Source: Idiomarina sp. (GTDB lineage Bacteria > Pseudomonadota > Gammaproteobacteria > Enterobacterales > Alteromonadaceae). Taken from it: 64,000 nucleotides of DNA. Positions 26,121 through 35,500 of the stretch are shown here, piece by piece (position 1 is the first letter of the stretch; each line of letters opens with the position of its first letter). The DNA lies in contig JAIUMU010000003.1 in assembly GCA_022565355.1 (NCBI GenBank), positions 245,989 through 309,988 of the forward strand. Direction: 5' to 3'. Position numbers and translations under genes: made by a program. The notes under the pieces were generated by a model. The model was not told the DNA's origin, did not search any database, and saw nothing but the letters and a program-made list of their open reading frames with translations.

Positions 26121-27087
26121 CGTTTGGCGCCTCACGGTTGCGAGTTTCTACGTTCACTTCCGTTAAGCCAAGCTTGCTAAGCCGCTCGCGCAAAATGCTC
26201 TCCTTGCCGGCGAGCTTGTGGATCACGTTTTCATCGGCCACAAACAATAAATGCAACTGCTTCTCCTGTAAATGCACACCCACCGATAAATCACCGAGCC
26301 CCTGTACAGAAAGTTCTAGTTCCGAGCGCCAGCTCTTTGCTGATTTCGATTGGGTTTGCTCATTCTGCTGTTGGCCAGCACGTGGATCGGCCACCATGGG
26401 CTGCAAAAACAGCGCCATAAAAATGCCTTGCCAGATATCACCTTCCCAACGCAACATCGGCGTACTCAACATTTCCAGCTGTTGCCGCACAATTGGCTGT
26501 AAAGGCTCCGGCACTGGTGCGCCGATTCCACGTTCGGCAGTGCGCGCCGCGCTATCTGTTTGGTTCGTATGAAATTGCATTTGCGGCTGCTGCTGCAAAC
26601 GATGCAGTGGCGCTTCGCCACGAAACCATTTACTGAGGGTGGTTTCATAAAACACGCCGCTATTGCGAATACTTTGCTCAAGCCGCTCATTCAACAAGGT
26701 GGGGGTAATCGGCTCACCGGGAAGTAACAACGGTTGGCCGGGCCGAATCGCCGAGCCCGGGGCTGGATATTGCATCAGCACATCGGCAATCGCTCGGCCA
26801 GCATTGGAAAGTGCCGTATGAGTAGAAGTATTTGTTGGCGGTAATGGTTGTAGCTGCTGATAACTCGCTTGCGCTAATTTGCCGCCAGTGCGCAATTGCG
26901 GCTGGGTGGCATGCGCTTGCGAGTTGGCTCTTGCATCTAGCCGAGAATCGCTTTGCAGTGCGCGCGGCCCTTCACCGGGGTCTACTGCACGCACGGGTTG
27001 ATTGAGGTTTTTTTGCGCTGTTAAATCGCCTTTGGGGCCCAACACTTGGTGCAGGAGCGTATCGAGCAGAGGGGTAATACCGCTCAT
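26113..27087 (-). CDS. FliK-like protein, probable second hook-length/export-switch component
   Basis: A 324-residue Gln/Pro-rich protein. The low-complexity N-terminal half (about 20-100) resembles a FliK ruler. The C-terminal half holds the compact domain (SWRSELELSVQGLGDLSVGVHLQEKQLHLLFVADENVIHKL...RERLSKLGLTEVNVETR) that resembles the FliK C-terminal fold. It is paired with an FlhB C-terminal-like protein, mirroring FliK-FlhB. A typical FliK also exists at 52057. It may tune export switching; the assignment rests on layout and fold-like pattern. Confidence 0.7.
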   Translation of the reverse strand: MSGITPLLDTLLHQVLGPKGDLTAQKNLNQPVRAVDPGEGPRALQSDSRLDARANSQAHATQPQLRTGGKLAQASYQQLQPLPPTNTSTHTALSNAGRAIADVLMQYPAPGSAIRPGQPLLLPGEPITPTLLNERLEQSIRNSGVFYETTLSKWFRGEAPLHRLQQQPQMQFHTNQTDSAARTAERGIGAPVPEPLQPIVRQQLEMLSTPMLRWEGDIWQGIFMALFLQPMVADPRAGQQQNEQTQSKSAKSWRSELELSVQGLGDLSVGVHLQEKQLHLLFVADENVIHKLAGKESILRERLSKLGLTEVNVETRNREAPNDE

Positions 27088-27168
27088 ATTCTATCTCCTC
27101 ACGTTATCAGTACTAAGTGTGCGCCTTATTAGCCCGCTGTGCGAATCACATCGAACGATAAGCAAGCG

Positions 27169-27522
27169 TTATGATAAGTAAGCGTTGTCTACTTTACGTT
27201 TTTTAGAGGCTGAAGAAAGCATTTTCTCAAGCTCACTGCGGCGCTGCGTAAGCCGCTCGCGAATCTCTTGATCTTGCTTTAAAAGCGTTTCCAGTAATTG
27301 TAGTTTCTGCTGTTGCTGATGCTCCGTTAACATGGCATCAAGCTCATGTTGCTGCAAACGCTCTACTTCACGAACGTAGGCAACTTCACTATCGATCAAC
27401 TTAGTCCAATTGTCTTCACGGGCGTGCATAAGCATTTCCGCAGAAAAACTCAATAATCGCTTATAGGCTGCAACCACTTCGGTTCCCTCCATTACTGGTT
27501 TCAAATACGCCCGCGCACCCAT
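27169..27522 (-). CDS. fliT: Flagellar chaperone FliT-like protein
   Basis: A 117-residue mostly helical protein directly after fliS, in the fliD-fliS-fliT order usual for FliT, the export chaperone of the cap protein FliD, which in enterics also inhibits FlhDC. Sequence conservation is low. The pattern VVAAYKRLLSFSAEMLMHAREDNWTKLIDSEVAYVREVERLQ fits the FliT first helices; the C-terminal half is a charged coiled coil (QEIRERLTQRRSELEKML). The ATG at 27522 lies just 3 bp after the fliS stop. Confidence 0.75.
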   Translation of the reverse strand: MGARAYLKPVMEGTEVVAAYKRLLSFSAEMLMHAREDNWTKLIDSEVAYVREVERLQQHELDAMLTEHQQQQKLQLLETLLKQDQEIRERLTQRRSELEKMLSSASKKRKVDNAYLS

Positions 27523-27524
27523 CT

Positions 27525-27935
27525 TTATGATCCCTGCCTCGCTGCCGCTGCTTGTTGACCAATTTCTTTCCATGCTGATCCTATATTCTCTAAAAGCGTT
27601 GCAGCTTCATCTAGTTTTTGTTCATCGTTGTGCAAATTAGCTTTTAAAAGCAACGATGCAACATAGCCATATAGCCCTTCTAAACGCTCGGCTAACTCGC
27701 CACCTTTCTCTTTATCGAGAGCTGCTAACAAACCACTATTCACAATATCCAAGGCTTTCGAAATCGCCTTGCCTTTTTCTGCCACATTGCCGTTCTGCAT
27801 GTGCAATTTCGCCGCTTTTATGGCTGCTTGTGCACCATCGAACAACATCGAGATCAGCTGATGCGGGCTTGCCGAAAGCACATTGCTCTCAACGCTAACG
27901 CGGCCATAGGCTGCTGCTCCTCGCATTGCATACAT
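27525..27935 (-). CDS. fliS: Flagellin chaperone FliS
   Basis: A 136-residue four-helix export chaperone that binds the flagellin C-terminus. YGRVSVESNVLSASPHQLISMLFDGAQAAI is the canonical FliS start, followed by KGKAISKALDIVNSGLLAALDKEKGGELAERLEGLYGY. It follows fliD (87 bp gap) and precedes fliT. The ATG at 27935 has AGGAGA six bases upstream. Confidence 0.95.
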   Translation of the reverse strand: MYAMRGAAAYGRVSVESNVLSASPHQLISMLFDGAQAAIKAAKLHMQNGNVAEKGKAISKALDIVNSGLLAALDKEKGGELAERLEGLYGYVASLLLKANLHNDEQKLDEAATLLENIGSAWKEIGQQAAAARQGS

Positions 27936-28022
27936 AACTGCTCTCCTATTTTGTGCTCATTCACTAATTTAGCTGTGGGTTAACGTTCGTTGAAAAACGC
28001 TCAAACCTACTTAGCTCACTAA

Positions 28023-29372
28023 TTATTTACGGCCCATTTGCGCGTTCAACATATCGAACTGCTGGGTTAAATACATACTCGTTGAGTTCATGTTGGCCAC
28101 CATCGAATCTAGGCGGGCAAACTGCGTGCGATACCGTTCAATGGTTTTCTCAATATTATCTTCCATGCGCATAAAGCGATCATCTAACCTACGCATGCTA
28201 TCTTGCAAACCTTTGGTGGTATTCTTTATTGGGCCACCATCTTGTAATAATTGCTTAATACTTACATCAATTTTACCGCTTAAACCGCCCTCAGCACTGG
28301 TACCAGCAAAGAAGGTGGCTAAATCGGTCATGTTGCTGCCCGCCAGCTCAGCCACCTTGCTTTCATTCAGGGTAAGCTTGCCATCTAGGCCTAAATCGAT
28401 ACCTACATCCCGCAGCATCCGCATGTTGCCGTCTTCAACGCCTGAACCCATAATGCTGCGCATCCGCGATTGCACGGTACGCAGGGTTGAATCGCCTAGC
28501 AACGAACCGTTTTCACCACCTTCGCCGCCAAAACGCGTTAAATCGCCAATCACGGTTTGCAGATTGTTGTATTTCTCCACAAACCCTTTAATCGCTTTTT
28601 CTGTTAGCTCTGCATCGCGGGTTATAGACACCGTGCTCGAACCTTGTTCTTGCAAATCTAACGTAACGCCTTGAATGGCGCCTTCAACTCGGTTGCTCTG
28701 GCTAGTAATGTTAATGCCATTAACATTCAGCATGGCATTTTGGGCTTCTTGCTCGGTTGCTAAATCAAGGGTTAATTCACCGCCTAGCGCACCAAAATCA
28801 ATATTGGTGATGCCGGCATCGGTGCCTGTTGCCGTTGAGTTCATTACCAAGCGATACGGAGTGCCGCTGCCATCGTTTACGATTGAAGCCTGCACCCCAC
28901 CATTCGCACTGTTAATTGCGTTACGAATATCTACCAATGAGCTTTTTTCTGCATCAATAGCAACATCAAGCGTATCGCCATTACCCAAAGTGAAGGAAAG
29001 ATTACCGCCGCCTAAGTTAGCGTTTTGATCGGCTACACCAGCGGTTGCTACGCTATAAGCTTCCGCGCGATCCAACACATTTACTGTGTAGGTGCCTATT
29101 GGTGCTGTAGGGCTTGCTGCCACGGTTACCGCAGAACCAGAAGCGGTGCTGGAAACCCCCTGGAATGTTGCCGCTTTATTCAGCTTAGCCGCAGCTTCTT
29201 GAAAGCTCGATAATGCGTTCTCAATCCGCCCGTAAGCGGAGATCTTCGCCTGCTGTAATTGCTTCTGTTGCGTAATAGGCTGCAGCTTCTGACGTTCAGC
29301 TGCTGCCAACTGATCGAGAAGCCCATTAAGGTCCATTCCTGAACCGATACCTAATGCTGAAATTGAAGCCAT
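28023..29372 (-). CDS. fliD: Flagellar filament cap protein FliD
   Basis: The 449-residue cap protein that promotes flagellin polymerisation at the filament tip. The N-terminus MASISALGIGSGMDLNGLLDQLAAAERQ is diagnostic. A FliD_N domain (about 10-105), a variable beta-rich middle and a FliD_C coiled-coil domain (about 220-440, ending YLTQQFDMLNAQM) are all present. It is led by a perfect sigma-28 promoter at 29546-29572, about 170 bp upstream, and forms an operon with fliST. Confidence 0.96.
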   Translation of the reverse strand: MASISALGIGSGMDLNGLLDQLAAAERQKLQPITQQKQLQQAKISAYGRIENALSSFQEAAAKLNKAATFQGVSSTASGSAVTVAASPTAPIGTYTVNVLDRAEAYSVATAGVADQNANLGGGNLSFTLGNGDTLDVAIDAEKSSLVDIRNAINSANGGVQASIVNDGSGTPYRLVMNSTATGTDAGITNIDFGALGGELTLDLATEQEAQNAMLNVNGINITSQSNRVEGAIQGVTLDLQEQGSSTVSITRDAELTEKAIKGFVEKYNNLQTVIGDLTRFGGEGGENGSLLGDSTLRTVQSRMRSIMGSGVEDGNMRMLRDVGIDLGLDGKLTLNESKVAELAGSNMTDLATFFAGTSAEGGLSGKIDVSIKQLLQDGGPIKNTTKGLQDSMRRLDDRFMRMEDNIEKTIERYRTQFARLDSMVANMNSTSMYLTQQFDMLNAQMGRK

Positions 29373-29545
29373 TGCGTTACCTTTTAACTAATGTGGGTGT
29401 TGTTAACTTTTGGATTTCACTACCGGAATTTCACTAACGTACGTGCAACCAACAGTATCGCTATTTCTACAACACTCTATTTATATTGTCAGCTTTTGCA
29501 CAAAGTAATTGCTAAAAAAGCTATGCAAAATACAGCTTATTCAAT

Positions 29546-29572
29546 TTATCGGCGCCATTTGCCAAAACTTTA
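29546..29572 (-). promoter_or_regulatory. Perfect sigma-28 promoter for fliDST
   Basis: On the minus strand this reads TAAAGTTT, 11 bp, GCCGATAA: an exact match to the FliA consensus. The -35 overlaps the stop codon of the upstream YcgR/HD-GYP gene (29570-29572). Confidence 0.93.
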
Positions 29573-31345
29573 GAAATCCGTTTCTAGAACTTCTACCAGC
29601 TCACCAAGTGCTTCTAGTGCCGAGCCCTCAAGCGGCGCCGGCAACTCAAATTGCGGTGGGCCGGCATTATCTGTAAGCACTACTTGGCGGATATTGCGCC
29701 GATCATCCAAGCCCGTTACCCAGGCCATTTGATTATCGTTACTAAAGCGCACTAACGAACCCACCGGAATCATGCCGAAATGACGAATATAGCGCTCAAC
29801 CCATTCATAATCGAACTGAGTTAGATTGTTCAACAAATAGCGATACGCGGTTTCTGCCGTTTGCCCTGCACGATCGGCCCGTGGCCGGCACATCGCATCT
29901 ACTGCATCAATTACCGCGCCCATTCGCGAAAGCTGCCCTAAATCAACAGCCCTTAAGCCGTTCGGATATCCTGTGCCATCTAGGCGTTCGTTAATCCGCT
30001 CTATTACCCCTTCCTTTACTGCTGAGGCAAGCCATTTACAGCCATCCATTTGGTGCAGTAACAACGCAACATGCGATTGCATACGAATATATGAATCACG
30101 GCTTAAGGTACTGGCTTTCCATAGCGAACCTGGCAGCATACCCTTACCTAAATCATGAATCATGGCCGAAGCCACCATCGCCTTTTCTAAATCACGCGGC
30201 AGCTTCGTTTGGCTGTGAGCCAAATCAATCATGCGTACAGCCACACTGAGGCCGTGAGTTACCCACTGTGATTCGCGGTGAATACAGCGCAAGGCGAACA
30301 AAGAGCCTTCGCGGTCATCTTTTATAATGTCGAGTAATTTATCGGCGTGCGCTGAAAGCTGGCTGGAGTTCACCTGCTGGCCTTGCCGTAGCGCTACCAT
30401 TTGGCTATCTAAGTAGCCGGCAATACGCGCCATGCGCCGAGCAATTGGCGTGGCATATTTCTCCCCTTGCCGCCGTCCTAATAAAGCCGCACTTTCTTCT
30501 TTCATTTCAAATAGCGGTGAAGGCGTTTTTGAACTGCCCTCACCAGCATTACGGGAAGCTTCCCGCTCAATTTCGCGCACAAAGCTCCACAATTGCTTTT
30601 CTTGAGCCTGGCTAACACTGCTAAACTCGATACCCACGGTAAGTACTTGCCGATCTGGATCGGTTTTTATATGGCGCACTTCGCCTTCAATTGGAAATAG
30701 CGTGCCATCTGGAAAGCAAAGCTCCAGCTCCGATTGCATGCTATTAATTACTTTCGAAGCACCATCTAAAGCCGAAAACTCAACCAACGCACCCGTGGCA
30801 GAAAGATCTTTTAAATCACCAATCAACTCTACCGTTTGAGTTTCCATTTCTTCTTGCGCATCTTCAGCTTGCACATCTACCGCTTCGGGTTTGCTACGCT
30901 TTTTTAGCGCTTGTTCCGCGCGTAAACGCACGCCTACATCCATACCAATGCGTAAATGCGCGCGAAACGCGGCACGGCGTTGGCGTAAATCAAGGCCCGC
31001 TGGCCATGGTGATTTGCTAATTAACCGCCCTTCTTTATCAACAAAATCGTTCATTTTCATCGGTGTTGAACGAATCATGCCGGCGTGGCTTTGCCCTAAC
31101 AGTAAAAACTCCACCCCTCGGCGCAATTTCGGCGCCAGCTCGCGAATAGCGGTTAAATCGAATTCTAGGTATTCATTCTCTTCCAGGTTTAGCAGTACAA
31201 CTGGAAATGGCTTCGCCTCGGCAGCATTTAATTTAATCTGCGCCGCTCCCGGCTGGGTCATTGTTTCAAGTAAGGCCGCAACCTCCATTTCACTTGAAAC
31301 CGGTGAATACTCTTCTTCTTGCACGCGTTGAGTTCCTTTTTCCAT
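29570..31345 (-). CDS. YcgR-like PilZ protein fused to an HD-GYP-type domain
   Basis: About 591-595 residues. A YcgR-like N-terminal domain (about 25-125) precedes a PilZ c-di-GMP-binding domain with both motifs (RAAFR at 128-132 and DLSATG at 184-189, counted from the upstream Met). After a linker comes an HD-GYP-like domain (about 350-530) with MIHDLGKGMLP and GTGYPNGL. The usual HHExxDGxGYP reads INERLDGTGYP, so two metal-binding histidines are lost. This suggests a c-di-GMP-responsive flagellar brake with an altered or inactive phosphodiesterase. ATG 31345 or ATG 31357 may be the start; neither has a clear ribosome-binding site. A sigma-28 promoter lies at 31382-31408. Confidence 0.88.
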   Translation of the reverse strand: MEKGTQRVQEEEYSPVSSEMEVAALLETMTQPGAAQIKLNAAEAKPFPVVLLNLEENEYLEFDLTAIRELAPKLRRGVEFLLLGQSHAGMIRSTPMKMNDFVDKEGRLISKSPWPAGLDLRQRRAAFRAHLRIGMDVGVRLRAEQALKKRSKPEAVDVQAEDAQEEMETQTVELIGDLKDLSATGALVEFSALDGASKVINSMQSELELCFPDGTLFPIEGEVRHIKTDPDRQVLTVGIEFSSVSQAQEKQLWSFVREIEREASRNAGEGSSKTPSPLFEMKEESAALLGRRQGEKYATPIARRMARIAGYLDSQMVALRQGQQVNSSQLSAHADKLLDIIKDDREGSLFALRCIHRESQWVTHGLSVAVRMIDLAHSQTKLPRDLEKAMVASAMIHDLGKGMLPGSLWKASTLSRDSYIRMQSHVALLLHQMDGCKWLASAVKEGVIERINERLDGTGYPNGLRAVDLGQLSRMGAVIDAVDAMCRPRADRAGQTAETAYRYLLNNLTQFDYEWVERYIRHFGMIPVGSLVRFSNDNQMAWVTGLDDRRNIRQVVLTDNAGPPQFELPAPLEGSALEALGELVEVLETDF

Positions 31346-31381
31346 GCAGCGCAGCATCTTCTACTGCTGGGTGTGCTAATT

Positions 31382-31408
31382 CTATCGGCATTCTCAATGA
31401 AAACTATA
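31382..31408 (-). promoter_or_regulatory. Sigma-28 promoter for the YcgR/HD-GYP gene
   Basis: On the minus strand this reads TATAGTTT, 11 bp, GCCGATAG, one mismatch in each box. It diverges from the fliC promoter 70 bp away in the same intergenic region. Confidence 0.75.
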
Positions 31409-31479
31409 GTGCCACGCACGAAAAACTGCGCCGCCACCGAATAAAAACAAGCATTTGCAAAGTTTTTTTAAATCTTCGC

Positions 31480-31506
31480 TAAAGTTTTTTTTCTCAGTAC
31501 CGATAA
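31480..31506 (+). promoter_or_regulatory. Sigma-28 promoter for fliC
   Basis: TAAAGTTT, 11 bp, ACCGATAA: a single mismatch from the FliA consensus, about 58 bp before the flagellin start. Confidence 0.93.
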
Positions 31507-31564
31507 CTAGGGTTGACGGCAGGCCAACACGCCGGCCATTTTTGAAAACAGAAGGAATAAGACT

Positions 31565-32425
31565 ATGTCAGTAATCAATACAAACATGACCTCGCTGATT
31601 GGTCAGCAAAACCTACAGAAGTCGCAATCTTCATTAGCTACTTCTATGGAGCGTCTGTCTTCAGGCCTGCGTATTAACAGCGCCAAAGACGATGCTGCTG
31701 GTCAAGCAATTGCTAACCGCATGACAGCTCAAATCAAAGGTTTAGCACAAGCTCAGCGTAACGCTAACGACGGTATTTCTTTAGCGCAAACTGCTGAAGG
31801 TGCTTTGAACCAAATTAACGACAACATTCAACGTGTTCGTGAACTGACCGTTCAAGCGGCAAACAGCTCAAATTCAGAATCTGATATTGAGTCGATTTCT
31901 GAGGAAATCACTGCTCGTGTAGCAGAAATTGATCGCGTTATCTCAGACTCTAAGTTCAATGGAACAGAAATTTTTGGTGCTGCAGGTGCAGGCGCTGAAT
32001 TCATGATTCAAGTTGGGTCTGACGCTGCAGCTGAGCGTATTGTAATCTCTGCTATCAATACATCAACATTCGGTTCAGCTCTCTCTAGCATAGCCGCTGC
32101 AGTAACATCTGCAGGCGCAGAAGCTACTGCATCAGCTCGCGCAACAGCATTTGATAATGTATTGACCACTCTAGATACGGCAATCGGTGATGTTGATAAA
32201 GCGCGTTCAGGTCTGGGTGCTGTACAGAACCGTTTAGAATCTGCAATCGACAATATCTCAACAACTGTGAACAACTTATCAGCAGCCCGCTCACGTATTG
32301 AAGATGCTGACTACGCTGTAGAAGTATCTAACATGACTCGTGCACAGATCCTTCAGCAGGCTGGTACTTCAGTACTTGCACAGGCAAACCAAGTACCACA
32401 GTCAGTTTTATCTCTTTTAGGTTAA
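31565..32425 (+). CDS. fliC: Flagellin
   Basis: A 286-residue filament subunit. The N-terminal D0/D1 is canonical ([40 protein letters not shown]) and the C-terminal D1/D0 ends [18 protein letters not shown]. The variable middle (about 140-200) is short and rich in Ala, Ser and Thr, giving possible O-glycosylation sites next to a glycosyltransferase gene. The ribosome-binding AAGGA lies nine bases upstream. It is a single copy in this window, with its own sigma-28 promoter and a terminator. Confidence 0.97.
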   Translation: MSVINTNMTSLIGQQNLQKSQSSLATSMERLSSGLRINSAKDDAAGQAIANRMTAQIKGLAQAQRNANDGISLAQTAEGALNQINDNIQRVRELTVQAANSSNSESDIESISEEITARVAEIDRVISDSKFNGTEIFGAAGAGAEFMIQVGSDAAAERIVISAINTSTFGSALSSIAAAVTSAGAEATASARATAFDNVLTTLDTAIGDVDKARSGLGAVQNRLESAIDNISTTVNNLSAARSRIEDADYAVEVSNMTRAQILQQAGTSVLAQANQVPQSVLSLLG

Positions 32426-32455
32426 TCGCCGAACAACTGAACTACTGGTAAAACT

Positions 32456-32487
32456 AAAAAAGCTGCTGAAAAGCAGCTTTTTCTTTG
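32456..32487 (+). terminator. Terminator of fliC
   Basis: Stem AGCTGCT/AGCAGCT with loop GAAA, preceded by A5 and followed by T5. It lies 31 bp after the flagellin stop codon. Confidence 0.93.
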
Positions 32488-32541
32488 TTTTGAAAACCTC
32501 AATTTCTGCTAACTTTATTGACTAAATAAGGGGAGTTAAAA

Positions 32542-35500
32542 ATGAAGCGAGCTGAGATTGAAGTGATCTACAACAAAGCTAAGCGTCTGCTTGAGTCAGG
32601 ACGTTACGATAAAGCCGAGGAAACTCTACTACCTGCTTTAAGCTCCCAATTTGTTCGAGCAGATACATTCGTATTACTGGCTATTATCCGAGAGAAGCTA
32701 AATCAGATAGAGCTTACCGAAGAGGCTCTTCTTGAAGCATTATCTCTTGATGCGAACCACATTCGCGCTAACTCAATGCTTCTTAAGCACCTTTTTCTTT
32801 CAAGCCAATTTGAACGGGCGGTAGAAACAGCTGATCACGTTCTCTCATTGGACCCTTTAAATATTGAAGCTCTTCTAAACAAAGCCAACGCTTTATGGAA
32901 GTTACATCAAATTGATGATGCAATCGATTTATTAACTGAGGCTCATGCGCTTTACCCAAAAGAACCTAGTATCTGCAATAACCTTGGCAACCTATATGCC
33001 AGTTTATCGGATATTGAGACCTCATTAGCTTGGTATAAAAAAGCACATGATATCAACCCAAACGACCTTTTAGCCTATTCCAACATTACAACCTCAGTTC
33101 ACTATCATCCAAGCTTTTCCTTTTCAGAGATTCACTCAACTTGCATAAAGTGGGGCTCTTATTTTAAATCGCAACCCTACAAAGGAACTCACAAAGGAAC
33201 CCTCCCCAACAATAAAAGCCAAACGACTCGCCAACTTAACGTCGGGTTTATCTCCGATGGTTTCCGACGCCACCCTGTTGGCTATATGGTTACGGCAACA
33301 CTTGAAAACATATCTGAAGAGAGCTTTAAATTATTCGCATACACGACGAATGATCAAGAAGACGACATCACCAGAAGAATAAGGCAAGCCGTCGATTCTT
33401 GGACACCAATTGCGCGCCTATCCGCAAAGGAGCTCGCGAAGCAAGTTAAAGAAGACAAAATTGACGTACTAATCGACTTAGCTGGACACATGTCGGGCAC
33501 TCGCATGCAAACTATTGCCATGAAACCCGCCCCTATTATCATAAAATGGGTGGGTGGATTAATTAACACTACAGGTGTTGATGCCATTGATTATTTAATC
33601 AGTGATCATATCGAAACCCCAAATAACATAGACCCGTATTATGTTGAAAAGTTGATACGCCTTCCCCATGATTATATTTGCTATGAGCCACCTTTATACG
33701 CACCCAATGTTGGACCACTTCCGCATGACAGCAATGGCTATATAACGTTCGGCTGCTTCAATAACGGCACCAAAATCAGCACTGAATTACTAACCGAGTG
33801 GGCAGATATCCTTAACCAGGTTCCCAACTCAAAGCTCATTTTGAAGAGTACTCAGTACAATGTCGGCTCGATAAAACAAAAAATATGGGACCATGTTGAG
33901 TCACTAGGAATAGAGCCGACTCGGATTTTAATTGAGGGGCCAAGTAAACATGCTATTCTCCTCGATACCTATAATCGCATAGATATAGCACTTGATTCTT
34001 GGCCATACTCTGGTGGCCTCACAACGTGCGAAGCCTTATATATGGGCGTTCCTGTAGTAACCTATCCGGGCCCTACTTTCGCGGGGCGGCACAGTGCAAC
34101 ACATCTAGTAAACGCAGGTTTGTCAGAGCTTGTAACCGATTCGTGGGATGAGTTTAAAGGTCGAGTTATTGAGTTAACTAAAGACATTGATAGCTTGCGC
34201 GTTATTCGCCAGAATCTGCGTACCGTCGTTTTAAATTCACCACTGTGCGATATAGAGAGCTTCGCCCAAAGTTTTTCAACGGCTCTGAGCGTGATATGGC
34301 AAAGATATTGCGAGGGAAAGCCACCAACTGCATTATCGTTTACTGATACTAATACCGCCCAGTTTGATGATGAATCTCGTCCTGTACAGATCAAACAGCT
34401 ACAACCTAGCTCCAGAACTGTAAAGCATAAAGAATCTAAAAAAGGTGAATTTGAGTGGCAGTTTACCGGGCAGGTTATTGTGATTGATAACGCATGTGAT
34501 TTGCTCACCGTGCCTAATTTATCAGATTTACGAACCCATGGTGCTTTTGCAATTGTAGCACTTGATCCCACGAGTAAAATTAAGAACGTATCGGAGTTCC
34601 TATCAGATAAAAACATTGAGATTCATCAACATGTTCAGTTAGGTAATGGCGAACCAGCAACACTCAATGCGTGCTTAGATAGCAGCTATACCTCCACTCT
34701 TGAACCTTTGGTTGAATCGCACCAGCTAAGCGAAGTCGAAAATCCTACACAAGTATTAGCGAAAATACCGATTCCAACCATCGCGCTCGATCAAATAAAA
34801 GGGCTATCTTCGCTAGACACCCTGATTCTTGACCAAAACAGTGATATTAAAACTATTTTAGCTAATGGCACGAAAGCACTGCAAAACACCTATATTTTGA
34901 AGCTAAAGCTCGCATTGCACAACACTCACAAGGAACAAACGTCTCTAAGTGACATGAATGCTTGGGCTGAAAAAAATCGATTCCGTTTTTATTCGATGAC
35001 TAATTATCAATACTCACCGGGCAGTGATGACGCCCCTGATATTACGAGCAACGAGTTACTAACAGCCGATATAATCTATGTGCCTACGAACGAGCGCATA
35101 GCCAACATGACAGCTGAAGAAATTGAGAAGTTTGCATTTATTTGTGATCGGCTGTTGAACCTTAAAGACCTCGCGCTAAAGCTTCTCTCAAAAGCTGCGC
35201 CAACTAAAATCGCTGATTACATCGCACATACAAAATCATCATCAAGTAGCTCTAAAGTGCTTTTAAGCGCAGTGATTGCCAATAATAAACCATTGCTGCC
35301 AAAGCCCCACGGCTTGAGCCAAAGGTTAGTGGTTTCTCTAACTTCATATCCAAAACGCTTTAACACACTATCGAATTCACTGCGGTGCCTACTCAACCAA
35401 ACGATTACGCCCGACCATATTGTGCTGTGGATCGCTCACGAAGATAAGGAGCAGTTACCTAACGATGTAACTGCCTTGAAGCAGCATGGCGTACAAATTA

